This document shows positions 1-10,041 of a stretch of DNA of 64,000 nucleotides, piece by piece; position 1 is the stretch's first letter, and the number at the start of each line of letters is the position of its first letter. The notes beneath the pieces are model-generated. The model saw nothing but the letters and a program-made list of their open reading frames with translations, searched no databases and was not told the origin of the DNA. The position numbers were made by a program, and so were the translations under genes. Source of the stretch: AWTP1-13 sp963840075 (GTDB lineage Bacteria; Pseudomonadota; Alphaproteobacteria; Rhizobiales; Hyphomicrobiaceae); assembly GCA_963840075.1 (NCBI GenBank), contig CAWIXS010000017.1:324787-388786 (forward strand), written 5' to 3'.

Positions 1-762
1 CGCAAGACCAACCCGATGCCCAACTTCCGCGGCCGGCGCTTCACCAACGCGCACGAGACCCTGATCTGGGCCGGCCGCGACCGCAAATCGCGCGTCACCT
101 TCAACTACGAGGCCATGAAGGCGCTCAACGACGATCTGCAGATGCGCTCCGACTGGCTGCTGCCGATCTGCGCAGGGCCGGAGCGGCTCAAGGACGCCGC
201 GGGGCGCAAGGCGCACCCCACGCAGAAGCCCGAGGCCCTGCTCCACCGCGTTCTACTCGCCTCCACCAACGCCGGCGATCTGGTGCTCGATCCGTTCTTC
301 GGCACCGGCACCACGGGCGCCGCGGCCAAGCGGCTGGGGCGGCGCTGGCTCGGCATCGAGCGCGACCCCGACTATGCCGCCGCGGCCGAGGCGCGCATCG
401 ACAAGGTGCGGCCGCTGCCGCCCTCCGCGCTCGAGGTCTTGCGCGGCAAGCGCGCCGAGCCGCGCGTGCCGTTCGGCATCATCGTCGAGCTCGGCATCCT
501 GGAGCCCGGCCGCGAGCTTACCGACGAGCGGGGCCGCATCCGCGCCGAGGTGCGGGCCGACGGTACGCTCGCCGTGGCGGGCCGGCAGGGCTCGATCCAC
601 CGCCTGGGCGCCGAGCTGCAGGGCAAGACCGCCTGCAACGGCTGGACCTTCTGGCATTTCGAGGCGGAGGGGCAGCGCCGGCCGATCGACGCGCTCCGCG
701 ATGAGGCCAAGCGCCAGCTGGGCCTGACGCCCGCATTCCCGACGCTCGTTGCCGCCGAGTAG
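1..762 (+). CDS. ccrM: CcrM-type adenine-specific DNA methyltransferase, 3' part
   Basis: The reading frame is already open at base 1, so only the C-terminal part of about 253 residues is present. It holds the AdoMet-binding loop (DPFFGTGTT) followed by GIERDPDYA, and upstream HPTQKPEALL, which precedes this loop in beta-class N6-adenine methyltransferases. In that class the catalytic DPPY motif lies N-terminal to the loop, so it must be left of the window. The last 100 or so residues match the accessory C-terminal extension of CcrM, the cell-cycle-regulated GANTC methylase of alphaproteobacteria. A plain restriction-modification methylase is possible, but that extension favours CcrM. No partner nuclease is visible. 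Confidence 0.88.
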   Translation, partial: RKTNPMPNFRGRRFTNAHETLIWAGRDRKSRVTFNYEAMKALNDDLQMRSDWLLPICAGPERLKDAAGRKAHPTQKPEALLHRVLLASTNAGDLVLDPFFGTGTTGAAAKRLGRRWLGIERDPDYAAAAEARIDKVRPLPPSALEVLRGKRAEPRVPFGIIVELGILEPGRELTDERGRIRAEVRADGTLAVAGRQGSIHRLGAELQGKTACNGWTFWHFEAEGQRRPIDALRDEAKRQLGLTPAFPTLVAAE

Positions 763-863
763 GTCGCGCCAACCGACGTTTCCACGGAGCCGCAAAGTGC
801 CCTAAGAAGGCCCCTTCGCTCGGCCAGCAGGCCGCGCTGTCCCTCCCGGTCGCACGGAGCCAG

Positions 864-2225
864 ATGACCCTGCCAGCCGATGCCCCGCGCAGCCGCGCCG
901 CCACGCTCCTCGACGCGCTCGCCGTCTATGCCCGCCCGCGCGTGCTGATCGTGCTGCTGCTCGGGTTCTCGTCGGGGCTGCCGCTGGCGCTGACCGGCGA
1001 GACGCTCACCGTGTGGATGGCGGACAGCGGGGTCGACCTCGGCACCATCGGCGTGTTCGCGCTCGTCGGCCTGCCCTACACCCTCAAGTTCCTGTGGGCC
1101 CCGATCGTCGACGCGCTCCAGGTGCCCTGGCTCACGCGCAGGCTGGGGCGGCGCCGCGGCTGGCTCGTCGCCACCCAGCTCCTGCTGATGGCAGCGATCC
1201 TCTTCCTCGGCACGCGCGATCCGGTGGGGGCACCGCTGGCGGTGGCGCTGGGCGCCCTCATCGTCGCCTTCGCATCGGCCACCCAGGACATCGTCATCGA
1301 CGCCTACCGCGTGGAAAGTCTGCCCAACGACGAGCAGGCCGCGGGCATGGCGAGCTATGTCGCCGCCTATCGCGTCGGCCAGCTGGTCTCGGTCGCCGGC
1401 CTGATCGGGCTCGCGGCCTGGCTCGAAGGCCGCGGCCTCGGCAAGGCCGTGGTGTGGCCCATCGCCTACGCGGTGGCCGCCGCACTGGTGCTCGTCGGGC
1501 TCGCCGCGGTGCTCATCGGGCGCGAGCCGGAGGACGGCGCCGCTGGCTCCGGGCAGGAGACGAAGGCGGACGCGGTCACGCGCGTGTTCCGCACGGCCTG
1601 GGGTGCGTTTGCGGATTTCCTGACGCGCGATGCCGCCGCGGCGGTGCTCGTCTTCGTCGTGCTCTACAAGCTGTGCGACGCGCTGGCCGGCCGCATGACG
1701 GCGCCCTTCGTGCTGGCGCTCGGCTACGACAAGGAGGCCTACGCCACCATCGTCAAGGGCGTGGGCTTTGCGGCGTCGCTGATCGGCGGCGGCCTGGTGG
1801 GCGGGGCCGTCGCCCGCACCATGCCGCTCGCCGGCGCGCTGTGGCTCGGGGCGATCCTGCAGATGGCCTCCAACCTCGTGTTCGTGTGGCTCGGCTTCCA
1901 GCCGGTCAGCAACTGGGCGCTGAGCGCCGCCATCCTGGTCGAGAACTTCACCGCCGGCGTCGGCACCGTGGTGTTCGTCGCCTATCTCTCGGCGCTGTGC
2001 CGCAACCCGCTGCACACGGCGACGCAATTCGCGCTGCTCACCGCGCTCGCCTCGTTCGGACGCACGGTCTTCTCCTCCGGCACGGGCTACGTCGTGCAGA
2101 CGATCGGCTGGCCCTTGTTCTTCATCGCCACCGCGGCGACGGCCTTGCCGGCGCTGGCGCTGCTGGCCTGGCTGCAGCGGCGCGGGCATTTCGCGCCGCT
2201 CGATGCGGAGCGCAACGGCCAATGA
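864..2225 (+). CDS. ampG: AmpG-like MFS permease
   Basis: A 453-residue integral membrane protein with about 12-14 hydrophobic segments. The N-terminal FSSGLPLALTGETL segment and the following region (LPYTLKFLWAPIVDAL) are typical of the AmpG family, which imports muropeptides (GlcNAc-anhydro-MurNAc peptides) across the inner membrane for cell-wall recycling. A GGAG ribosome site lies about 6 bp before the ATG. It stands alone between ccrM and the hicBA relics. Some alphaproteobacterial members of this family carry other solutes, so the substrate is inferred. Confidence 0.8.
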   Translation: MTLPADAPRSRAATLLDALAVYARPRVLIVLLLGFSSGLPLALTGETLTVWMADSGVDLGTIGVFALVGLPYTLKFLWAPIVDALQVPWLTRRLGRRRGWLVATQLLLMAAILFLGTRDPVGAPLAVALGALIVAFASATQDIVIDAYRVESLPNDEQAAGMASYVAAYRVGQLVSVAGLIGLAAWLEGRGLGKAVVWPIAYAVAAALVLVGLAAVLIGREPEDGAAGSGQETKADAVTRVFRTAWGAFADFLTRDAAAAVLVFVVLYKLCDALAGRMTAPFVLALGYDKEAYATIVKGVGFAASLIGGGLVGGAVARTMPLAGALWLGAILQMASNLVFVWLGFQPVSNWALSAAILVENFTAGVGTVVFVAYLSALCRNPLHTATQFALLTALASFGRTVFSSGTGYVVQTIGWPLFFIATAATALPALALLAWLQRRGHFAPLDAERNGQ

Positions 2226-2289
2226 CTGGACATCGCGGTCTGTGAATCGTCCTGTGCAACGGCTTTGACCTCGTGCTGGTTGTTTGTTC

Positions 2290-2494
2290 ATGCACCTGAG
2301 CATCGAGACCGAGCTTGACGACGACGGCCGCTGGTGCGGAGGTTCCGCAACCACCCGGTGGACTGGTCTATGGCTCGACCGAAGAGGAAGCGGCTGCCAA
2401 GGCCGAGAGCTTGGCCTTGCGCGTGCTGGCCGAGCAGCTCGAGCATGGCGAGCAAAGCCCGTGGAGACAAATATCTCGCCTGCCAACCGCATGA
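2290..2494 (+). pseudogene. hicB: hicB antitoxin relic
   Basis: The first 15 codons (MHLSIETELDDDGRW) match the start of HicB antitoxins. The frame then breaks, and the rest (EVPQPPGGLVYGSTEEEA, then LALRVLAEQLEHGEQSP) continues in another frame to a TGA. The best repair is a 2-base deletion just after the GRW codons, where HicB proteins read IAEVP. Intact HicB neutralises the HicA mRNA interferase. The lesion differs from the single-base insertions elsewhere in the window, so I read it as genuine decay. Confidence 0.75.
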
Positions 2495-2500
2495 CTGCAT

Positions 2501-2708
2501 GGGCGATCGACCAAATCGCGACGCGTGCTTGCGGCTCTCATTCGCATTGGCTGGCAGGTGAAGCGTCAGACCGGCTCGCACAAGACGCTGTCGCGCGCGG
2601 GTCGGCCGGACTATGTACGTCTTTGCCTTTCGCGACGACGACGAGATCGGCCCACGCATGCTTGCGCGCATCGCGAGACATACCGGTTTGACCCCCGACG
2701 ATCTCTGA
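2501..2708 (+). pseudogene. hicA: hicA toxin relic
   Basis: Directly after the hicB relic. One frame reads STKSRRVLAALIRIGWQVKR then GSHKTLSRAGRPDYV, and after a shift YVFAFRDDDEIGPRMLARI then HTGLTPDDL. Together these cover a HicA mRNA interferase, including the GSH motif with the catalytic histidine. A 4-base insertion after the Tyr-Val codons explains the break, and no start codon remains in frame. The gene ends 17 bp from the convergent mutY stop. The HicBA pair is dead as sequenced. Confidence 0.75.
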
Positions 2709-2724
2709 GATATCTGCACGGGTG

Positions 2725-3808
2725 TCACGGCTCCTGCAGCCCGTGCGCGATGAGCTTGCGCATGACGCTGGGCAGGGCCGCAGCGTCGAGGTCGCGGCGG
2801 GCGACCCAGCGGCAGCGCGCGGGATCGGCAGGCGCCGCCAACGCCGCGTCGTCGGCGACGACGGCGCGGTAGACCAGCGCCTCGAGGCGGAAGTGCGTGA
2901 ACGTATGGGTTACCCTTCCCGGCACCGCGCGCCAGTCGCCATCGATCGGGGCCTCCCGCAGCGCCTCCTCCGCAGGCGGCGGGGCGGCAGCCCACGCCGT
3001 CGAGGGCACCTCCAGCATGCCGCCGAGCAGCCCCGCCTCCGGGCGCCGGCGCAAGCAGCACGTGCCATCCTGGCGCAGCGCCACGAACGCGATGGCCACG
3101 CGCAGCGGCCGCTCGGCCTTGACGGGACGCATCGGCAACAGCGCCGCAATGCCCCGGGCCCGGCCCGCGCACCAAGGGGCAATGGGGCACACGAGGCAGG
3201 ACGGCCGCTTCGGCGTGCAAAGGGTGGCGCCCAGGTCCATCAGGGCCTGCGCGTGGTCGCCCGCCCGCCGCGCCGGCGTCAGAGCCTGCGCCAGCCGCCG
3301 CAGCTCCGGCCTCGCCTCTGGCAGCGGCGTTGCGACCGCGTGGAGGCGGGCGATGACGCGCTCGATGTTGCCGTCGATGGGGGTGGCGGACGCGCCGAAG
3401 GCGATGGCCGCAATGGCGGCTGCCGTGTAGGGGCCGATGCCCGGCAGGGCGCGCAGCTCCGCCTCCGAGCGCGGGAAGCGCCCACCGTGCCGCTCCGCCA
3501 CCAGGCGGGCGCACAGATGCAGATTGCGCGCGCGGCTGTAGTAGCCGAGGCCCGCCCAGGCCGCCAGAGACGTCGTCGAGAGGGGCCGCGGCGAGCGCCT
3601 CCACGGTCGGCCAGCGCCGCAGGAACGCCTCGAAGTAGGGAATGACCGCCTTGACGGTGGTCTGCTGCAGCATGATCTCCGACAGCCACACGCGGTAGGC
3701 CGGCGGCCTGGCGCGGCCCTGCGCACGCCACGGCAGCGTGCGCCGCTCGCGGTCGTACCAGGTGAGCAGGGCTGCGACCGTGTCAGGCCCGGCCGGGCAA
3801 AGGTTCAT
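2725..3808 (-). CDS. mutY: A/G-specific adenine glycosylase MutY (frameshifted as sequenced)
   Basis: Removes adenine mispaired with 8-oxoguanine. The N-terminal part (TWYDRERRTLPWR, LSEIMLQQTTVKAVIPYFEAF) is in one frame. The remainder is in the next: LAAWAGLGYYSRARNLH, the HhH region LPGIGPYTAAAIAAIAFG, the 4Fe-4S loop CxxxxxxCxxCxxxxxC around TLCTPKRPSCLVCPIAPWC, and a NUDIX-like C-terminal domain. Removing one base near 3568 restores a 360-residue protein of normal length. The start is the ATG at 3808. The catalytic Asp follows the HhH (ATPIDGNIERV). Probably functional in the cell if the extra base is a consensus error. Confidence 0.85.
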
Positions 3809-4150
3809 CGGCTGGCTCGGCCTCCAAGCGACTCGGGTTCGCCGCGCCGCCCAGCCTCGCATGCTTTCGCGCGCGCGGCACCCGACACCGGCGCAAGAGC
3901 GGCATTGGCACCGCCACTCGGGCCGCATGGGACAACAAGTCGCCACGATGCCGTTGCCGCATTGGGCCTGCCGCGAGCCCCGGACTTTGCCGGCCACGAC
4001 TCGCGGCCCGTCGATTTTGCCTGTTCGGCGGGAAAACTTGTGCTATCAGCCAGCGCCAAACCTCAGGACGCCCGACACAGAGTCCGCGGCGGCCACAGCA
4101 CATCTGGGGAGCATTGTCCGTTGAGCAACACATTCAACCCTGAGCAGTTC
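3809..4150. other. Divergent intergenic region mutY / dsbA
   Basis: A 342-bp gap between the leftward mutY and the rightward dsbA-like gene. In several relatives a DUF721 gene sits between mutY and the thioredoxin-fold gene. I see no DUF721-like coding sequence here on either strand. Both genes must be promoted from this gap, but I could not pick out a convincing -35/-10 pair or any repeat. Confidence 0.4.
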
Positions 4151-4856
4151 ATGTCCCGGCGCAACCTGCTGCTGCTCGGCGCCGCGGCTTGCACGATCGG
4201 GGTGGTCTGGAGCCTCTCGACCAACACGCGCACGCAGGTCTCGAGGAGCCGGGGGATAGCGCCGCCGCAAGCAGCTGCCGATCGAGGACCTGCTCAAGCC
4301 CGGTCCCCTGCCGGATATGGCGATCGGCTCCGCGGACGCGCCCGTCACGATCGTCGAGTATGCGTCCATGACCTGCCCGGCCTGCGCCAACTTCCACAGC
4401 AAGATCCTGCCGGCGCTGAAGGAAAAGTACATCGACACCGGCAAGGTGCGCCTCGTGTTCCGCGAGTTCCCCCTCGACGACTTGGCACTGCTCGTCTCGA
4501 TGGCGGCGCGTTGTGCGGGGACGGAGAAGGGCCCGACGATGATCTCGGCGCTGTTTGCGCGGCAGGACGACTGGGCGCGCTCGAAGAGCCTGGAGGAGCT
4601 CAAGGGCAAGCTGTTCCCGGTGGCCCAGCAGGTGGGCCTCACGCGGGGGGCCTTCAACGCCTGCTTCCTCACCAGCACCTCGAGGATCTCTGACAAGCAG
4701 AAGACGCTCCTGGGCAACATCAAGAAGAATCAGGAGCGCGGGACCGCCTTCGGTGTCGAGAGAACGCCGACGTTCTTCGTCAACGGCACGAAGCTCGACG
4801 AGGCCAAGGGCATCGAGGACTTCGACAAGGTGATCGAGCCACTGCTCAAGGGCTGA
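4151..4856 (+). CDS. DsbA-family thiol:disulfide oxidoreductase (frameshifted as sequenced)
   Basis: Periplasmic thioredoxin-fold protein. The N-terminus (MSRRNLLLLGAAACTIGVVW) is a signal or anchor segment. The thioredoxin domain follows, with the active site CPAC in EYASMTCPACANFHS, the helical insert, and the cis-Pro loop (RTPTFFVNGTKL). The signal region and the domain are in different frames. One extra base near 4256-4262 accounts for it and leaves 234 residues. The domain resembles the alphaproteobacterial DsbA-like proteins with an APVTIVEYASMTCPAC signature. It is followed 13 bp later by a paralogue, suggesting an operon that may run into smc. Confidence 0.82.
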
Positions 4857-4869
4857 GGACGAGGGCCCG

Positions 4870-5670
4870 TTGCGGACACGTTGCACCCCACCGGCACTCC
4901 TTGCTCTCGTTCTTCTCGTCGCGCTTGCGGGATGCACGGGCGAGGGGCTTTCGCTTACCGGGAGCGCGAAGGAGCAACCCGGGCCGGAGCAGACCGGGCC
5001 CGTCACACTGACGTCCGACACGGGCTTCAATCCTTTTGCCGACCAGCCGCTGGCCTCGGTCGGCCGCCGCGAGGTGATCGAGAAGCCGACGGTCGCCGAC
5101 ATCATGCGGCCGGGCGACCTGCCGGAGATGGCGCTCGGCCGCAAGGACGCACCCGTCACGATCGTCCAGTACGCCTCCATGACCTGCCCGCACTGCCGCA
5201 GGTTCCACGCCGAGGCGTTTCCCATCCTCAAGCGCGACTACATCGACAAGGGGCACGTACGCTACATCCTGCGCGCCGAGTTCCCGATCGGGCGGCAATC
5301 GGGCCTCGCCACCATCGCGCTGAGATGCGCTCCGCCGGGGAAGTATTTCGTCCTCTACGAGAAGCTCATGGCACAGCAGGCGGCCTGGGTCAGCCAGGAG
5401 GTCCGGCCCGATCCGATCTTCAAGGTGGCCCAGCAGGTGGGGATGACCCGGGCGCAGTTTGACAGCTGCCGGGAGAATCGCGCCATGATCGGCGCGATCA
5501 ACGGGATCAAGGAGCGCGGGCGCACGCTCGGCATCATCGGCACGCCGAATTTCTTCATCGACGGCAGGCTGGTGAAGAAGGCGATCGGGATCAAGGAGAT
5601 CCGCGAGATCGTGGACCCGATCCTGGCCACCAAGGTTGCGGCGCCCGTGAGCAAGCCGGCCTCCCGCTGA
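4870..5670 (+). CDS. DsbA-family lipoprotein, paralogue of the preceding gene
   Basis: 266 residues starting at a TTG. The N-terminus has a lipobox (LLVALAGC), so the protein should be lipid-anchored in the periplasm. A linker of about 70 residues precedes the thioredoxin-fold domain with active site CPHC (YASMTCPHCRRFHAEAF) and the cis-Pro loop GTPNFFIDGRL. It resembles the upstream gene along the whole domain, so the pair is a tandem duplication. The CPHC dipeptide matches oxidising DsbA proteins, while the neighbour has CPAC, so the redox roles may have diverged. The sequence gives no partner such as DsbB. Confidence 0.85.
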   Translation: MRTRCTPPALLALVLLVALAGCTGEGLSLTGSAKEQPGPEQTGPVTLTSDTGFNPFADQPLASVGRREVIEKPTVADIMRPGDLPEMALGRKDAPVTIVQYASMTCPHCRRFHAEAFPILKRDYIDKGHVRYILRAEFPIGRQSGLATIALRCAPPGKYFVLYEKLMAQQAAWVSQEVRPDPIFKVAQQVGMTRAQFDSCRENRAMIGAINGIKERGRTLGIIGTPNFFIDGRLVKKAIGIKEIREIVDPILATKVAAPVSKPASR

Positions 5671-5677
5671 GCCAGTG

Positions 5678-5768
5678 TGTCATTCCGGCGCTTGTCGCCG
5701 GAATCCACCCTGTCACTTGCTCCGACGCTCGCGGTTGGGTGGATGCCGGGGACACGCCCCGGCATGAC
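5678..5768. repeat. TGTCAT...ATGACA palindromic repeat, copy 1 (91 bp)
   Basis: The ends are inverted (TGTCATTCCGG and CCGGCATGACA). Inside are two perfect 9-bp hairpins: ATTCCGGCG at 5682-5690 with its complement at 5696-5704, and ATGCCGGGG at 5743-5751 with its complement at 5757-5765. It also holds a TCCACCC/GGGTGGA pair. Copies with the same ends lie at 48506-48621 and 52946-52978. It fills the gap before smc. Confidence 0.75.
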
Positions 5769-5829
5769 AAGACGAAACGAACCGTCGGAGACAGAACGCC
5801 ACCGTCCGAAGTGAAGGGCCTCGCGTCCC

Positions 5830-8800
5830 ATGCACATCACCAGGCTTCGGCTCCTCGGCTTCAAGTCGTTCGTCGAGCCGACCGAGCTCCTGATCGAGAA
5901 GGGCCTCACGGGCGTCGTGGGCCCGAACGGCTGCGGCAAGTCCAACCTGCTGGAGGCGCTGCGCTGGGTGATGGGCGAGACCTCGCACAAGAGCATGCGC
6001 GCGGCCGCCATGGACGACGTGATCTTCTCCGGTACCAACGACCGTCCGGCCCGCAACACCGCCGAGGTGACGATCTTCCTCGACAATGCGGCGCGCAAGG
6101 CGCCCGCCGAGTTCAACGGCAGCGAGACCCTCGATGTCACGCGCCGCATCGAGCGCGAGGCCGGCTCCGCCTACCGCCTCAACGGCAAGGAGGTGCGCGC
6201 GCGCGACGTGCGCATCCTCTTCGAGGACGCGGCCACCGGCGCGCGCTCGCCGGCGCTGGTGCGGCAGGGCCAGATCGGCGAGATCGTCAACGCCAAGCCC
6301 GAGCAGCGCCGGCGCATCCTGGAGGATGCGGCGGGCATCGCCGGGCTGCACAGCCGCCGCCACGAGGCCGAGCTGCGGCTCAAGGCGGCGGAGGACAATC
6401 TCGGCGCGCCTCAACGACATCCTGGGCCAGCTCGAGTCGCAGATCGACAGCCTGAAGCGCCAGGCGCGCCAGGCGCGCCGCTACAAGGAGCTGTCGGGCG
6501 AGATCCGCCGGCTCGACGCCATCGTCCTCTACCTGCGCTGGATGGAGGCGCAGGCCCAGGTCGATGCCGGCGAGGCCGAGCTGGCGGCGGCGTTGGAGAA
6601 GGTGGCACGGGCGACCCAGGCCGAGGCGCAGGGCCTGCGCGCTGAGGCCGAGGCGGCGGCCAGGATCCAGCCGCTGCGCGAGCAGGAGGCGGCCAAGGGC
6701 GCCGTGCTGCACCGCTTCAAGGTCGAGCACGAGAACCTGGAGCGCGAGGCCCAGCGCACCGACGAGCGCCGCCGCGAGCTGGAGGACCGCCTTGCCCAGC
6801 TCGAGCGCGACCGCGCCCGCGAGGAGCAGCTGATCGTCGAGGCCAAGGAGACGCTGGCGCGCCTGGAGGCGGAGACGGCATCGCTCTCGAGCACGGAGAA
6901 GCTGGCCGGCGAGTTCGAGCAGAAGGCGCTCGCCGCCTACGACGAGACCGAGGCCGCCCTCAAGACCGCCGAGAGCGCGCCTCAGCGAGCTGACCGGCGC
7001 CGTCGCGGAGGTGCGGGCGCGCCGCCAGAGCCTGGAGGCGCAGCTGGGTGAGCGGCGCGAGCGCGCGGCCAAGCTCGAGCGCCAGCTTCTCGCGCTGGAG
7101 CAGCAGACGCGCGAGATCGTCGGCCGCGCGCCGGATGCCTCCAAGCTCAAGACCGCCACCGAGGTCGGCCAGAAGCTGATGGCCGACATCGCCGCCATCG
7201 AGAGCCGAGGCCGCGGCAGCCGAGGAGGCGGTGCAGGCCGCCGCCGTCGAGGCCAAGGCCGCGAACGATGCGGCCGCCGCGGCGAGCCTGGCGGCCGGCC
7301 AGATCAAGACCGAGGTCGAGACCCTCACCAAGCTCTTGAAGCCCGCGGACGAGAGCGGCCTTCCGCCGGTGCTCGACCAGATCAAGGTGGCATCCGGCTA
7401 CGAGCTGGCGCTGGCCGCGGCACTGGGCGACGACCTCGACGCCCCGACCGACCCCGAGGCGCCGGTGCACTGGGGCCCGAGCGCCGGCGGGGAAACCGAT
7501 CCGTCCCTGCCGAAGGCGATCGAGCCCCTGGCGGCGCGCGTCAGCGGCCCCAGGGAGCTGGCGCGCCGGCTGAAGCAGATCGGCGTCGTGCGCCGTGCCG
7601 ACGGCCCGCGCCTGCAGCAGACCCTGAAGCCCGGCCAGCGCCTGGTCTCGCTCGAAGGCGACCTGTGGCGCTGGGACGGCTTCGTCGCCTCCGCGCAGGG
7701 CGCCGTCGCCGCCGCCAGCCGGCTGCGCGAGCGCAGCCGGCTGGGGCTGCTCGTCGGGCAGGAGGAGGTGCAGCGGCAGGCCGCGGAGGCGGCCGCGCGC
7801 CGAGGCCGACGCGGCCAGCGAGACGCATCGCGCCGCCCAGGACGAGGAGCGCCGCCTGCGCCAGTTGTGGCGCGACTGCCAGAGCCGGCTGGCGCAGACC
7901 CGCGAGGCCCTGACCGGCATGGAGCGCCAGGCGCGCGAGACCGAGGCGAAGCTCGCCGGCGTCGCCGATGCCAAGGGACGCACCCAGGAGGCCCTGGTCG
8001 AGGCGCACGAGCAGCTGGCCGAGACCGAGGCGGCCGTGCGCGGCGCTCGCGCGGCTCCGAGACGCTGGAGGCGGAGCTGGCCGCGGCTCAGCAGGAGGCG
8101 GGCGGGCTGCGCACGGGGCTCACCGAGTCCAAGACCGAGCTCATCACGCTGGAGCGCGAGCACCGTGCGCGGACCGAGCGGCAGTCGGCGATCGCCGTCG
8201 AGCGGCAGCGCTGGGCGCAGCGCTCGGCTGGCGCGCAGCAGCAGATCGTCACCCTCGACGGGCGCGCCGGCGAGGCCAAGACGGAGGTCGAGCGGCTGGC
8301 AGGGCTGCCAGCGATGGTGGAGCAGCAGCGCCAGAAGCTCATGCACGAGCTCGCCAAGGCGGAAGCCGAGCGCAAGGCCGCCGCCGACGCCCAGGCGCTC
8401 GCAGAGACTGCGCATCGCGAGGCCGCCCAGCATCTGCGCCAGGCGCAGGCCGCCGTCGCCGACGAGCGCGAGGCGCGCGCCCGCGCCGAGGCGAAGCTGG
8501 AAGGCTGCGCGCCAGCGCCGCAGCGAGGAGGCACGCCGCATCCGCGACACGCTGGGCTGCGCGCCGGAGGCCTGCCTGGCGGCTGCGGAGCTGGCTCCCG
8601 ACGCGCCGCTGCCGCAACTGGCGGATGCCGACCGCGGGCTGCTCGGGCTCAAGGCCGACCGCGAGCGGCTCGGCGGCGTCAACCTGCAGGCGGACGAGGA
8701 CCTCGCGCGCATCGCCGGCGAGCACGAAGGCATGAACAAGGAGAAGGTCGACGTCGAGGCCGCCATCGCCAAGCTGCGCTCGGCCATCGCCCAGATCAAC

Positions 8801-9295
8801 AAGGAGGGCGAGGGGCGCATGAAGGCGGCGTTCGACGCCGTCAACACCCACTTCCGCGCCCTGTTCACCACGCTGTTCGGCGGCGGGGAGGCGCGGCTCG
8901 AGATGATCGAGGGCGAGGATCCGCTGGAGGGCGGGCTGGAGATCATGGCGCGGCCCCCCGGCAAGAAGCCCTCGACCCTGTCGCTGCTCTCGGGCGGCGA
9001 GCAGTCACTGACCGCGATCGCGCTGATCTTTGCGGTGTTCCTCACCAACCCGTCGCCGATCTGCGTGATGGACGAGGTGGACGCGCCGCTCGACGACGCC
9101 AACGTCGACCGTTTCTGCACGCTGCTGGAGAAGATGGCGGCCGACACCGAGACGCGCTTCCTGGTGATCACGCACCATCCCATGACCATGTCGCGCATGA
9201 GCCGCCTGTTCGGTGTGACCATGGGCGAGAAGGGTGTGAGCCAGCTCGTCTCCGTCGACCTGGAGACCGCGCAGAAGTTCACCGACGCCGCGTGA
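5830..9295 (+). CDS. smc: Chromosome segregation ATPase SMC (seven frameshifts as sequenced)
   Basis: SMC of the bacterial condensin. All landmarks are present: Walker A (GPNGCGKSNLLEAL) near residue 35; the first coiled coil; a hinge-like middle region (PPVLDQIKVASGYELALAAA); the second coiled coil; the ABC signature (LSLLSGGEQSLTAIAL); Walker B (ICVMDEVDAPLDDANVDRF); and the closing VITHHPMTMSRM. The frame changes near 6403, 6980, 7204, 7801, 8043, 8058 and 8504. Each change is repaired by deleting one base, and the result is 1152 residues, normal for SMC. Every segment is well conserved, which argues for sequencing or assembly error rather than decay. No ScpA or ScpB gene is nearby. Confidence 0.88.
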
Positions 9296-9307
9296 GCGAA
9301 GGCACAA

Positions 9308-9343
9308 TCGCGGGTCGCGGGCGCGGGTCGCGGGCGACCCATG
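9308..9343. repeat. Short tandem-word intergenic element (GCGGGTC type)
   Basis: The word TCGCGGG recurs as TCGCGGGTCGCGGGCGCGGG followed by TCGCGGG, ending in the inverted GCGACCC. It sits between the smc stop and the gph ribosome site. It belongs with the other locus-specific tandem-word hairpins in this window (32.4, 35.3, 36.5, 49.1, 55.7 and 57.6 kb). Confidence 0.5.
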
Positions 9344-9377
9344 CTGGCGTGCGATGAGGCTCGGAGAGAAAAATCGC

Positions 9378-10041
9378 ATGGACATCCTGTTCGATCTCGA
9401 CGGGACACTGGTCGATCCCAAGCCGGGGCTGGTCGGCTGCGTTCAGTACGCGCTCGACAAGCTCGGGCATCCGGTGCCGCCGGCCGAGGAGCTGCGTCTG
9501 GCTGATCGGGCCGCCGTTCCGGGTCTCGTTTCCGAAGCTGCTCGGCTCCGCCGAGCGCGTCGAGGAGGCCATCGCCCACTACCGCGAGCGCTATCTCGGT
9601 GGCGGCATGTACGACGCCCTCGTCTACGACGGCGTGCCCGAGGCGCTCGCCGCCCTGCGCGCCCAGGGCCACCGGCTGATCGTCGCCACCTCCAAGCCGC
9701 ACCGCTACGCCCGGCCGATCGTCGAGCACTTCGGGCTCGGCGCGCATTTCCATGCCGTGCACGGCCCCGAGCTCGACGGCACCAACGACCACAAGGCCGA
9801 CCTGATCGCCCACATCGTCAGGGAGGATGGCATCGATGCCAAGACCGCCCTCATGATCGGCGACCGCCACTTCGACGTAACCGCCGCGACCCGCAACGGC
9901 CTCAGCGCCATCGGCGTCACCTGGGGCTACGGCAGCGCCGCGGAGCTCACGGAGGCTGGCGCAGCCGCGCTCTGCCAATCGCCCGCCAGCTTGGCTGATG
10001 CTGTTGTCGGGTTCGCGACAAGCTCCCTCTCCCCGCGCTGA
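9378..10041 (+). CDS. gph: HAD-family phosphatase, phosphoglycolate phosphatase-like (frameshifted as sequenced)
   Basis: HAD hydrolase with motif I at the start (DILFDLDGTLVDPKPGL), motif II in IVATSKPHRYA, and motif III/IV as KADLIAHIV and MIGDRHFDVTAA. The nucleophile is the first Asp of FDLDGT. The cap region continues in a second frame (LIGPPFRVSFPKLLGSAERV) after an extra base near 9498; removing it gives 220 residues. Start ATG at 9378 with a GGAGAGAAAA ribosome site. The closest functional class is phosphoglycolate phosphatase, though 5'-nucleotidase-like HADs look similar. The C-terminus runs to the edge of a palindromic repeat. Confidence 0.75.

Noticed and set aside
372..2492. 706-codon open frame on the minus strand opposite ampG and ccrM
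   Set aside because: It is low-complexity Arg/Gly/Ala translation typical of the antisense of GC-rich genes, and it covers two well-identified genes.
4230..4270. Two separate frameshifts in the first dsbA-like gene
   Set aside because: A short stretch reads sensibly in a third frame, but the net change is satisfied by one extra base and the corrected length is normal, so one insertion is simpler.
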